Origin: Salinibacillus xinjiangensis
GTDB taxonomy: Bacteria > Bacillota > Bacilli > Bacillales > Alkalibacillaceae
Direction: 5' to 3'
NCBI RefSeq assembly: GCF_009649735.1
Contig: NZ_WJNH01000020.1
Span: 1-40,887 of the forward strand
Length of the DNA stretch: 40,887 nt
The notes beneath the pieces are model-generated. The model did not search any database and was not told the origin of the DNA. It saw nothing but the letters and a program-made list of their open reading frames with translations. This document shows, piece by piece, positions 34,282 to 40,887 of the stretch. A program made the position numbers and the translations under genes. Each line of letters begins with the position of its first letter. The first letter of the stretch is position 1.

Positions 34282-34311
34282 GTTACCAGACTAGTTCCTT
34301 TTACATTGTAT

Positions 34312-35547
34312 TTACTCTATGCGAACTCGTGCATTATTGTAGTTTGATGTTATCACATATTCTTCAGGATTGCTGATCTTAATTTCTGTTTCAAATTCAC
34401 CTTCATAAAATCCTTCTACATCAATAGTCGCCACAAAGTTCTCAGCGGTAATTTCCTCCAGCTGTTCCGCTGTTCCTGATACCTTTAGATTGATTGTCCC
34501 GTTTTCAGGCGAGATAAACGTAACATCTCGTCCATCCTCTAGATTTTCCACCTGGATTGGAATTTCGTCAATGATTTTTTCCTGTGTTTCTTCAACGTTT
34601 ACCTCAACCTCTACAGTGGATGGTTCTACTTTAGTTGCTCCTGGTGGAATTGGCACCTCTAATTCTACCGTTTTATCCTCTGAAATTGCCGCTAGGTTGA
34701 CGCTTAAATTTGAAATATTCTCAATCGAGTTTAATACCGACTCTTGTCCAAAAACAGCCACTACTTCTGGGTTTGCTGTAATGGATTGTAGACTTAAACC
34801 TTCAGGAAGTTCACCTTCCGTGCTGACTTGAAGTGGTACCTCTTTTCGTCCAACCTCTACAGGGATTTCAACACCAACTGTTGATGGGTCTACATAAACA
34901 TTTAACTCATTTCCTTGCTGGTCATAAACCTTGACAGGAGCATTGTCTATATCAATTTCATCCTCCACCCCTGTTAAGTCTACAATCGCTTTAACCATTG
35001 CCGTTTTGTCAACCTCTGACTTCCCACCTGTAACCTTCACCGTTGCGGGTTTAACGGTTGGTTCGCCAAGGATATACCCTTCATTTATTTGATCCCGATT
35101 CATCAACTCGGTATCCACTTTGTATTCCTTCGTTAATCTTTCTTCAATCTCAACTTCAACGGTTTCGGGTTCAATAAAAACAGATAAATTATTTGAAAAT
35201 CCAGCATGCTGCACATTAACCTCATGGGTGCCTGGTTCAAGTCCTTCGAGATCGATAAAGACGTCAAACGAACGCACCCTTTCAGTGGATGTGATGGCGC
35301 TCTTAGATCCTTCAATCGAAACATTGACATATTGAGGTACACCTTTTACGACATATTTCTCTTCATTTATTCGGACTTGTAACGGAATACTATTCATCGT
35401 AACTGTTTCACTTGATCCACTTGGAAAAAGTGTGTCTTCTAGCCCATTTGCGTTATCTTCTGACAAACTAACAGATATGTAGAGTGCAACAGCTAATAGT
35501 AATGATATACCTCGAATGACCCAAGGGGATCGTAACCAATTATCCAT
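34312..35547 (-). CDS. cdaR: CdaA regulator CdaR (YbbR)
   Basis: A 411-residue membrane-anchored protein. An N-terminal helix (about 10-28, WVIRGISLLLAVALYISVS) is followed by a series of four YbbR beta domains (about 40-120, 125-210, 215-300, 305-400) outside the membrane. Recurring YbbR wording: VQVRINEE-like PLQVRI, NVSIEGSKS, VKVTGGKSEV, INLKVSGTAEQL. CdaR binds and modulates the diadenylate cyclase CdaA. I start at ATG 35547; the gene then overlaps cdaA by 8 bp. A longer frame to 35589 lies wholly inside cdaA. Confidence 0.93.
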   Translation of the reverse strand: MDNWLRSPWVIRGISLLLAVALYISVSLSEDNANGLEDTLFPSGSSETVTMNSIPLQVRINEEKYVVKGVPQYVNVSIEGSKSAITSTERVRSFDVFIDLEGLEPGTHEVNVQHAGFSNNLSVFIEPETVEVEIEERLTKEYKVDTELMNRDQINEGYILGEPTVKPATVKVTGGKSEVDKTAMVKAIVDLTGVEDEIDIDNAPVKVYDQQGNELNVYVDPSTVGVEIPVEVGRKEVPLQVSTEGELPEGLSLQSITANPEVVAVFGQESVLNSIENISNLSVNLAAISEDKTVELEVPIPPGATKVEPSTVEVEVNVEETQEKIIDEIPIQVENLEDGRDVTFISPENGTINLKVSGTAEQLEEITAENFVATIDVEGFYEGEFETEIKISNPEEYVITSNYNNARVRIE

Positions 35548-36358
35548 TTTTCTTCCCCCTCCAGTTCCAACTCTTTGTCGTTTGGGCAAATACTGGATTT
35601 AATTCGCTGAATAAAATCTCTCTTAATGCTTCTTCCTCTAAATTACGATGCAGCTCGCCGTTTTTAGTACATGAAATGGATCCCGTTTCTTCAGATACAA
35701 TAATGGTAAGTGCATCCGTAACTTCACTTATACCCAGACCCGCCCGATGACGAGTTCCTAATTCCTTTGAGATAAAAGGACTTTCAGACAACGGAAGATA
35801 ACATGCGGCAGCGACAATTTCATCTCTTCTTAAAATGACCGCCCCATCATGTAGCGGCGTATTGGGAATAAAAATATTGGTTAGCAGTTCGTTGGTAAGT
35901 TTCCCGTGAACTTTAATTCCCGTTTCTACGTAGTCACTCATGCCTGTCTCTCGTTCTATTGAGATTAAAGCACCAATTCTACGCTTTGCCATATATTTAC
36001 ATGATTTGATAATCGCTTCGATGGAATCGTTCATTTCCTCTTCTTCAGATTGGCTGTTCCTAGCAAAGAATTTACCTCTTCCTAATTGCTCCAGTGACCG
36101 CCTTAACTCTGGCTGAAACAGGATAATGACAGCTAATGGCCCCCACATGAGCACTTGCCACATCAACCATCTTACGGTTTGAAGTTGAAACAATGAGCTC
36201 AGGAGAAAAATAGCCAATATGACAAATATGCCTTTTAAAAGCTGGACCGCTTTTGTACCCCGAATCAGCATGAATAATTTATATAAAACGAACCATACTA
36301 GGGCGACATCTATTACAATTCGTAAAAGCTCTACGAAATCAAATCCCCCATCAAGCAT
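35540..36358 (-). CDS. cdaA: Diadenylate cyclase CdaA
   Basis: A 272-residue membrane enzyme that makes cyclic di-AMP from two ATP. Three N-terminal helices (about 12-80) precede the DAC domain (about 95-250) with the active-site motifs PLHDGAV (DGA) and GTRHRAG (RHR). Length equals B. subtilis CdaA. AAGGA sits 9 nt before ATG 36358; a GTG two codons earlier is too near that site. It heads cdaA-cdaR-glmM, linking c-di-AMP to wall precursor synthesis, and lies after rsiW with a terminator between. Confidence 0.96.
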   Translation of the reverse strand: MLDGGFDFVELLRIVIDVALVWFVLYKLFMLIRGTKAVQLLKGIFVILAIFLLSSLFQLQTVRWLMWQVLMWGPLAVIILFQPELRRSLEQLGRGKFFARNSQSEEEEMNDSIEAIIKSCKYMAKRRIGALISIERETGMSDYVETGIKVHGKLTNELLTNIFIPNTPLHDGAVILRRDEIVAAACYLPLSESPFISKELGTRHRAGLGISEVTDALTIIVSEETGSISCTKNGELHRNLEEEALREILFSELNPVFAQTTKSWNWRGKKNG

Positions 36359-36482
36359 GCGCACACTTCCTTCTGCCGTTGTTTTAATCTTGAATCCTTA
36401 AAACTGTCTTTATTATATCATATTACCTTTAGTTATCAGCCTTTAAACGTTTATTCATGTAATATTAAAGAAGGACGCAAAT

Positions 36483-36509
36483 AAAAGCCGCTTTTGAATA
36501 GCGGCTTTT
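36483..36509. terminator. Terminator between rsiW and cdaA
   Basis: AAAAGCCGCT (36483-36492) pairs perfectly with AGCGGCTTTT (36500-36509) with a 7-nt loop. It would uncouple sigW-rsiW from the cdaA operon. Confidence 0.85.
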
Positions 36510-36537
36510 AGGTAATGATTGTTAAATGATAACAAAC

Positions 36538-37158
36538 CTAAAATGAAAAGATACTACGAAATGTCTCTTTCGTATGATACCATACCCATTCAAAAATTTG
36601 GTTCACCTGCTCAATCTGTCCGGTCACTTCTCCCGCTGAAGCCAACAAACCATTACTACTAATCAAGTTTCCATTGATTAAAACAAGATCCCCTTCAATT
36701 TTTCCTTCCACTATGACATCTCCGTTTTTCACAACTAAATCACCTGTAACCACTTTCCCCTCAGGTATGATGACCGTATCATCTTCAATCACGATGCCCT
36801 GTTGTTTAGACACCGTTAACTGCCCATCTTGACTCCATAGTGAAAAGGCACTGGTTAACATTAAGATAAAAAAGATGGCCGCAGCTGTGAATATAGGATG
36901 ACCCTTTAGCCACTTTTTATAGCTAATGGATTTTTTCTCTTTTGGTAATTTGTTCATCACTTGTTCAGTAAAGTTGGGAGAAACCTGAACATGTGGAGGG
37001 CTTTCTAACAAAGTTTCCGTTCTTTTTAACTCATGAAAATGGAGCTGACACACTTCACATTTCATTAAATGGTCTTTTAACTCCGTTTCTTCCTCTTTCG
37101 TTATCTCATGGTCGAGGTATTTATGCATCATTTCAATGTAACGCTTAGGACAGCTCAT
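36538..37158 (-). CDS. rsiW: Anti-sigma-W factor RsiW
   Basis: A 206-residue single-pass anti-sigma factor. The cytoplasmic zinc-binding ZAS domain (about 1-60) has HLMKCEVC (the HxxxCxxC motif). A membrane helix lies at about 88-108, and the extracellular part includes an array of short repeats (GDLVVKNGDVIVEGKIEGDL) like DUF2154/bactofilin-type beta turns. Known role: binds SigW until PrsW and RasP cleave it on envelope stress. AAAGGAGTG precedes the ATG. Unusually, 198 bp with an interspersed repeat separate it from sigW. Confidence 0.94.
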   Translation of the reverse strand: MSCPKRYIEMMHKYLDHEITKEEETELKDHLMKCEVCQLHFHELKRTETLLESPPHVQVSPNFTEQVMNKLPKEKKSISYKKWLKGHPIFTAAAIFFILMLTSAFSLWSQDGQLTVSKQQGIVIEDDTVIIPEGKVVTGDLVVKNGDVIVEGKIEGDLVLINGNLISSNGLLASAGEVTGQIEQVNQIFEWVWYHTKETFRSIFSF

Positions 37159-37175
37159 AGTTTCACTCCTTTACA

Positions 37176-37334
37176 AGAAAAGCGCAAGCGCCTTCGAAAC
37201 AAGAATTTCACTTGTTTTTCTGTGATGATTACACTAAGAAGATTTCCTTAGTGCTCAGACAAGCCCTGACGTGGCGCTCTTTGCCCGTGATCAGGATTGG
37301 CTTATCCCCGAGGGGTAAGCGCTGGAGCTAGACA
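37176..37334 (+). repeat. Bacillaceae-type interspersed repeat inside the sigW-rsiW operon
   Basis: Begins GAAAAGCGCAAGCGCC and ends AGCGCTGGAGCTAGACA, with inner hairpins such as CACTAAG/CTTAGTG and the GC-rich ATCCCCGAGGGG. I know such ends from repeated intergenic elements of many Bacillaceae genomes (established from memory; no name claimed). A related element is in the 23S-5S spacer. It stops 17 bp before rsiW and so leaves the ribosome binding site intact. Confidence 0.7.
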
Positions 37335-37356
37335 TACTTGAATATTATACTAGCTT

Positions 37357-37920
37357 TTATAAATCGCGAAGCTTTTTGCGTAAGGCTTCTCTACCACGAT
37401 GTATTCGGGTTTTTACGGTTCCCATCGGTATATCCAATACCTCGCTGATCTCCTGCAATGACAAATCATCAACATAACGTAATGTGATTATCGATCGGTA
37501 CTTTTCGGGTAAGGAAAGTATTTTTTTCTGAATGTAACTTTGTAACTCTAAACTTTCCATTTCCTCATCTGGTAATGGATTCTGATCTGAAAGCTGAGAA
37601 TACATCGTTAGTCCCTCTGTCCCTTTAACTTCAGCATCAAGAAAATAATCTGGTTTCTTTTTTCTAATCCGATCAATAGACAAGTTCGTCGCGATTCGAT
37701 ATAGCCAAGTGGAGAACTTTCGTTTTTCGTCAAAGGAGTGGATATTCGTATAGGCTCTAACAAACGCTTCTTGTGCCATATCCTCTGCTTCATGGATATT
37801 CCCTAGCATCCTGTAGCAGACCTGAAACACCTTCTTTTGATAAAAATTCACAATATCCTCAAATGCAGATTGATCACCTTGTTTGACCTGGCGTATTTTT
37901 TGTTTAATTATGGTTTCCAT
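37357..37920 (-). CDS. sigW: RNA polymerase sigma factor SigW
   Basis: A 187-residue ECF sigma factor, the exact length of B. subtilis SigW. Region 2: VNFYQKKVFQVCYRMLGN and HEAEDMAQEAFVRAYTNI, then KFSTWLYRIATNLSIDRIRK. Region 4: LPEKYRSIITLRYVDDLSL and MGTVKTRIHRGREALRKKL. It directs genes for envelope stress and antimicrobial resistance. The autoregulatory promoter is upstream, and the anti-sigma gene rsiW follows. Confidence 0.97.
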   Translation of the reverse strand: METIIKQKIRQVKQGDQSAFEDIVNFYQKKVFQVCYRMLGNIHEAEDMAQEAFVRAYTNIHSFDEKRKFSTWLYRIATNLSIDRIRKKKPDYFLDAEVKGTEGLTMYSQLSDQNPLPDEEMESLELQSYIQKKILSLPEKYRSIITLRYVDDLSLQEISEVLDIPMGTVKTRIHRGREALRKKLRDL

Positions 37921-37959
37921 CCTTTGTACCTCCGCTTGATTCTGCGGGTTCTATATATG

Positions 37960-37986
37960 TACGAACACCACACAAATCAGGTTTCA
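37960..37986 (-). promoter_or_regulatory. Sigma-W autoregulatory promoter
   Basis: On the minus strand TGAAAC (37986-37981), 17-bp spacer, CGTA (37963-37960), the consensus SigW promoter, 40 bp upstream of sigW. The rest of the gap 37987-38224 contains only the rocF terminator. Confidence 0.9.
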
Positions 37987-38124
37987 CTTTTTTAAAACTT
38001 TTTGGCCAGAAGTTTGAACCTAAGGTGATAACAACTTTAAATACTTTTATACCATATACCATTAAGAGAACGCATGCGCCCTCAATTTGCTATTATAAAA
38101 TTATATTCCGATAGTAGAAACATA

Positions 38125-38157
38125 AAAACCAGCAACCTGTGTACACACAAGTTGCTG
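38125..38157 (-). terminator. Terminator after rocF
   Basis: CAGCAAC (38130-38136) and GTTGCTG (38151-38157) pair, with an inner TGTGT/ACACA helix. On the minus strand GTTTTTATG follows. Confidence 0.75.
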
Positions 38158-38224
38158 AAGTTGGATTAATGAATAAGAAAAACAAAGGCTATTAACATCA
38201 CCCTGCGCTTCCTAACATTTTCAA

Positions 38225-39127
38225 TTATAGCAATTTTTCACCAAATAGAGAACCCATTAAATCAACTGCAATGGATGCAGTTTTATTTTTTTCATCTAAT
38301 ATTGGATTGACCTCGACAAACTCAGCTGAAGTAATGATATCTGCCTCTGCCAGCATCTCCATCGCTAAATGACTTTCACGATAGCTAAGGCCACCCACAA
38401 CTGGTGTACCGACACCAGGTGCTTCCTCTGGGTCTAATCCATCCAAATCTAAACTGAGGTGAACATGTTGTACTCTTTCCTTTAAATAATCAATCGTTTC
38501 ACTCATAACCTGAGACATTCCCAGTCTATCAACCTCATGCATCGTATAAACTTTAATGCCTTTTTCTTTGATTAATTCTTTCTCTCCTTCATCTAAAGAG
38601 CGTGCCCCAACAATAACAATGTTTTCCGGACGAATTTTTGGACCTGACTCCCCAATTTGAGTAAGCTTTTCATGCCCGATGCCTAAACTTACAGCTAAAG
38701 GCATGCCATGAATATTACCTGATGGTGAGGTTTCACCAGTATTTAAATCACCATGGGCATCGTACCATATGACCCCTAATTGATCTGCGTGCTTTGAAAC
38801 ACCCGCAAGTGTACCAATAGCTATACTATGGTCGCCACCTAGCACAAGTGGAAAATGCCCCTTTGAAAAGGAATCGCTTACAGTCTTAGCCAAGTTGATA
38901 TTTCCTTCAGCCACTTCATTTAAATTCCTCAAGTTACTTTCATCATCTTTTTGATTCCGTCCTGGGGTGGGACTTGGAATATCTCCTAGGTCTTCTACCT
39001 TGTATTTTAAACGCTCTAATCGATCAATCACTCCAGCATACCGAATTGCGCTTGGTCCCATATCGACTCCTCGTCGATTTTGTCCTAAATCCATAGGTAC
39101 CCCAATAATTGAAATATGTTTTTTCAT
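38225..39127 (-). CDS. rocF: Arginase (RocF)
   Basis: A 300-residue binuclear-manganese enzyme that splits arginine to ornithine and urea in the cytoplasm, the first step of arginine catabolism. Metal-binding motifs: [28 protein letters not shown] and [27 protein letters not shown] precedes the ATG. It is a single-gene unit with its own terminator, next to sigW as in several other Bacillaceae. Confidence 0.97.
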   Translation of the reverse strand: MKKHISIIGVPMDLGQNRRGVDMGPSAIRYAGVIDRLERLKYKVEDLGDIPSPTPGRNQKDDESNLRNLNEVAEGNINLAKTVSDSFSKGHFPLVLGGDHSIAIGTLAGVSKHADQLGVIWYDAHGDLNTGETSPSGNIHGMPLAVSLGIGHEKLTQIGESGPKIRPENIVIVGARSLDEGEKELIKEKGIKVYTMHEVDRLGMSQVMSETIDYLKERVQHVHLSLDLDGLDPEEAPGVGTPVVGGLSYRESHLAMEMLAEADIITSAEFVEVNPILDEKNKTASIAVDLMGSLFGEKLL

Positions 39128-39156
39128 AAAAACTCCTCCTACTATGTTCTACTCTT

Positions 39157-39186
39157 ATTTTAGATAGACTTGGTGGAATGATTCAA
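39157..39186 (-). promoter_or_regulatory. Promoter of rocF
   Basis: On the minus strand TTGAAT (39186-39181), 18-bp spacer, TAAAAT (39162-39157), 30 bp from the start codon. No RocR/AhrC site was identified. Confidence 0.5.
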
Positions 39187-39317
39187 CTGGACAGGATTTT
39201 GTATATATATACGGCGTGCGTGATGCTATTAGGTTGGAGCGCTTGCGGTTGCGAGGTGGTCGTGGTGAGGGAGAATGGGTTGTGGTGTGGGACAGGGGAG
39301 TGGCGGGAGTGACATGT

Positions 39318-39468
39318 GCTAAACATCATAAGACTATCGCTAAAGATAATAGATAGTTTGCTGAAGAGTTGAATTTCAGCTAAAGATGTGTAGTTTTATG
39401 CTAAAAATATGCGGTATTTTACCAAAGTCAGATTTTTATTAACTAAAAAGCGGTGGATAAATGCTGAA
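39318..39468. repeat. 21-bp-periodic GCTRAA repeat array, third copy
   Basis: Units start at 39318, 39339, 39360, 39379, 39400, 39421 (ACCAAA), 39442 (ACTAAA) and 39463: steps 21, 21, 19, 21, 21, 21, 21. The two degenerate hexamers still sit in phase. The spacing begins with the same 21-21-19-21-21-21 series as the array at 11574. It lies between rocF and the tRNA terminator; no gene is seen in 39187-39565. Confidence 0.85.
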
Positions 39469-39513
39469 ATAGGAATGTATCTAATGTCACTTTAACATCC
39501 GCGGTATAAATAT

Positions 39514-39550
39514 AAAAAAACTGACACGGTTTAAGAATCGTGTCAGTTTG
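39514..39550 (-). terminator. Terminator of the rRNA-tRNA operon
   Basis: AACTGACACG (39519-39528) pairs perfectly with CGTGTCAGTT (39539-39548); seven T follow on the minus strand, 16 bp after tRNA-Ala. Confidence 0.92.
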
Positions 39551-39565
39551 TTCTATTATATGTAT

Positions 39566-39641
39566 TGGTGGAGCCTAGCGGGATCGAACCGCTGACCTCC
39601 TGCGTGCAAGGCAGGCGCTCTCCCAGCTGAGCTAAGGCCCC
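39566..39641 (-). tRNA. tRNA-Ala (TGC)
   Basis: Full cloverleaf with GGGGCCTTAGCTCAGCTGGG start, anticodon TGC in the loop TTGCACG, and encoded CCA. Last tRNA of the cluster. Confidence 0.97.
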
Positions 39642-39657
39642 ATAATTATGTATACTC

Positions 39658-39732
39658 TGGAGCGGAAGACGGGATTCGAACCCGCGACCCCCACCTTGGC
39701 AAGGTGGTGTTCTACCACTGAACTACTTCCGC
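39658..39732 (-). tRNA. tRNA-Gly (GCC)
   Basis: Cloverleaf starting GCGGAAGTAGTTCAGTGG, anticodon GCC in TTGCCAA, CCA encoded. Confidence 0.97.
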
Positions 39733-39743
39733 AGGTGATGTGA

Positions 39744-39816
39744 TGAGCCATGGAGGATTCGAACCTCCGACCCTCTGATTAAAAGTCAGATGCTCTACCA
39801 ACTGAGCTAATGGCTC
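39744..39816 (-). tRNA. tRNA-Lys (TTT)
   Basis: Cloverleaf starting GAGCCATTAGCTCAGTTGG, anticodon TTT in CTTTTAA. The 3' end is followed by TCA, so CCA is not encoded. Confidence 0.96.
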
Positions 39817-39857
39817 GTATTTAATATAGTGGAACAATTGCTTTACAAAAATAAAAA

Positions 39858-39932
39858 TGGCTGGGCCAGCTGGATTCGAACCAGCGCATCACGGGATCAA
39901 AACCCGATGCCTTACCGCTTGGCTATGGCCCA
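39858..39932 (-). tRNA. tRNA-Gln (TTG)
   Basis: Cloverleaf starting TGGGCCATAGCCAAGCGG, anticodon TTG in TTTTGAT, CCA encoded. Confidence 0.96.
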
Positions 39933-39939
39933 ATATAAA

Positions 39940-40024
39940 TGGTGGAGGGGGTAGGATTCGAACCTACGAACCCAGAGGGAGCGGATTTACAGTCCGCCGC
40001 GTTTAGCCACTTCGCTACCCCTCC
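39940..40024 (-). tRNA. tRNA-Tyr (GTA)
   Basis: An 85-nt class II tRNA with a long variable arm (CCGCTCCCTCTGGG region), anticodon GTA in CTGTAAA, CCA encoded. Confidence 0.97.
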
Positions 40025-40039
40025 AACTATTTAAATTAA

Positions 40040-40115
40040 TGGTGGAGGATGGCGGGCTCGAACCACCGACCCCCTGCTTGTAAGGCAGGTGCTCTCCCAG
40101 CTGAGCTAATCCTCC
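40040..40115 (-). tRNA. tRNA-Val (TAC)
   Basis: Cloverleaf starting GGAGGATTAGCTCAGCTGGG, anticodon TAC in TTACAAG, CCA encoded. One G-U pair in the T stem. Confidence 0.96.
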
Positions 40116-40150
40116 GAAAAATAGGATATATAATCCTATTAATGTTTTGA

Positions 40151-40222
40151 TGACCCGTACGGGATTCGAACCCGTGTTACCGCCGTGAAAGGGCGGTGTC
40201 TTAACCACTTGACCAACGGGCC
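40151..40222 (-). tRNA. tRNA-Glu (TTC)
   Basis: Cloverleaf starting GGCCCGTTGGTCAAGTGG, anticodon TTC in CTTTCAC. The 3' end is followed by TCA; CCA not encoded. Confidence 0.96.
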
Positions 40223-40244
40223 ATTCTTAAAATGAAATTTTGAG

Positions 40245-40317
40245 AGCTTCCAGCCGGACTTGAACCGACGACCTCTTCCTTACCATGGAAGCGCTCTACC
40301 GACTGAGCTATGGAAGC
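40245..40317 (-). tRNA. tRNA-Thr (GGT)
   Basis: Cloverleaf starting GCTTCCATAGCTCAGTCGG, anticodon GGT in ATGGTAA. CCA not encoded. Confidence 0.95.
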
Positions 40318-40320
40318 ATA

Positions 40321-40395
40321 TGGCTCCACCGGTAGGATTCGAACCTACGACCGATCGGTTAACAGCCGATTGCTCTACCACTGAGCTACGGTGGA
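40321..40395 (-). tRNA. tRNA-Asn (GTT)
   Basis: Cloverleaf starting TCCACCGTAGCTCAGTGG, anticodon GTT in CTGTTAA, CCA encoded. First tRNA after 5S rRNA, as in many Bacillus rrn-trn operons. Confidence 0.97.
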
Positions 40396-40499
40396 ATAAT
40401 CTCAAAAATATGGTACTAGCAATTCATAGTTATAGCTGTAAAACTCAAGTTGTAATGTGCTTGACTCACACCTAAGTTGTCATAACTTATAATATCTAG

Positions 40500-40613
<114 letters not shown>

Positions 40614-40679
40614 ACATATGTTTTTGAAGTTTTTTTAGTAACTTCAAAACTAGATAAGAAGTGAATCAAGATGACGTTT

Positions 40680-40808
40680 GCGTTTGTGCGGCTAGCTCCG
40701 ACTCCCAGGTCCTCGCCGTCATAAGCATAATCCCTTCCGTGGCATAGACCGCCACTACAGGTATTCTGCTTATGCGGTCGGACCTAACCGGTCGTCTCCG
40801 CTTTTGGT
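40680..40808 (-). repeat. Structured repeat in the 23S-5S spacer
   Basis: On the minus strand it runs from AAAGCGGAGACGACCGG to GGGAGTCGGAGCTAGCCG. It folds as a long hairpin: AGGTCC...CATAAGCA on one side and TGCTTATG...GGACCT on the other. Its ends resemble the repeat at 37176-37334 in reverse orientation. Confidence 0.6.
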
Positions 40809-40811
40809 TTT

Positions 40812-40887
40812 AAGTTAAGTCCTCGATTGATTAGTATCCGTCAGCTGCACGTGTCACCACGCTTCCACCTCGGACCTATCTACCTCA
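40812..40887 (-). rRNA. rrl: 23S ribosomal RNA, 3' end (partial)
   Basis: The minus strand contains the characteristic 23S tail: GGTGGAAGCGTGGTGACACG, GCAGCTGACGGATACTAAT and CGAGGACTTAA. The gene runs on past the window edge. The 3' terminus is estimated near 40812. Confidence 0.95.

Noticed and set aside
39987-40475. ORFs of 71-73 codons on both strands
   Set aside because: They lie across tRNA genes and are a by-product of tRNA sequence.

Overview
This window is chromosomal DNA from a low-GC, Gram-positive, endospore-type bacterium of the Bacillaceae. The evidence is the qoxABCD quinol oxidase, a des/desK/desR thermosensor set, yutJ- and yfkAB-type genes, the block sigW-rsiW-cdaA-cdaR-glmM-glmS with a glmS ribozyme, consensus A/G-rich ribosome binding sites, and a large tRNA cluster behind an rRNA operon. 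No genus can be fixed from the sequence alone.

Layout. 1-660: end of a probable transposase, then repeated GTCATGA palindromes. 666-4457: qoxABCD (aa3 menaquinol oxidase). 4631-8210: fruR-fruK-fruA with a cre site inside the promoter. 8255-11406 (minus strand): small membrane protein, desR, desK and the membrane-lipid desaturase des. 11407-11959: an intergenic array of GCTRAA hexamers spaced mostly 21 bp. 11960-17979 (minus): yutJ, moaA, a HesB/IscA-like gene with an in-frame UGA, yfkAB, a CatE-type dioxygenase with its MhqR-type repressor, and a YjbQ-family protein. 18061-22574 (minus): an ECF sigma factor with membrane anti-sigma partner, then an NSS symporter and an MFS transporter. 22888-24240: a CwlC-like amidase fused to a glucosaminidase-like domain. 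24388-25340: a NERD-domain pseudogene. 25539-30504: a putative Tn7-like element lacking tns genes, lodged 24 bp beyond the glmS stop codon. 30529-37920 (minus): glmS, ribozyme, glmM, cdaR, cdaA, rsiW, sigW. 38225-39127: arginase. 39566-40887 (minus): nine tRNAs, 5S rRNA and the 3' end of 23S rRNA.

The two strongest observations are hidden from ordinary ORF calling. First, at 14366-14653 the HesB/IscA-like frame is intact apart from one UGA, which stands where related proteins carry a conserved Cys. A 7-bp stem with a UGGAG loop begins 18 nt after that UGA, which fits the bacterial SECIS rules. I read it as a selenoprotein. Second, three spaced sites at 25547-25682 and four tandem overlapping sites at 30416-30496, in inverse orientation, resemble the TnsB sites of Tn7-L and Tn7-R. 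The dense end faces glmS, and the insertion seems to have separated glmS from its own terminator, now at 25504-25539. Cargo includes a broken nuclease-like gene, LysR, a YbaK-like editing protein, an EamA exporter and a lipoprotein.

Three repeat families recur between genes: (a) GTCATGA/TCATGAC palindromes at 120-320 and 25328-25500; (b) 21-bp-periodic GCTRAA arrays at 11574-11876, 17498-17565 and 39318-39468, two of them sharing the same 21-21-19-21-21-21 spacing; (c) a larger structured repeat ending in GGAGCTAG at 37176-37334, between sigW and rsiW, and a related one in the 23S-5S spacer. The cdaR-glmM gap also encodes a foldable leader that ends in a terminator-like stem and U-run.
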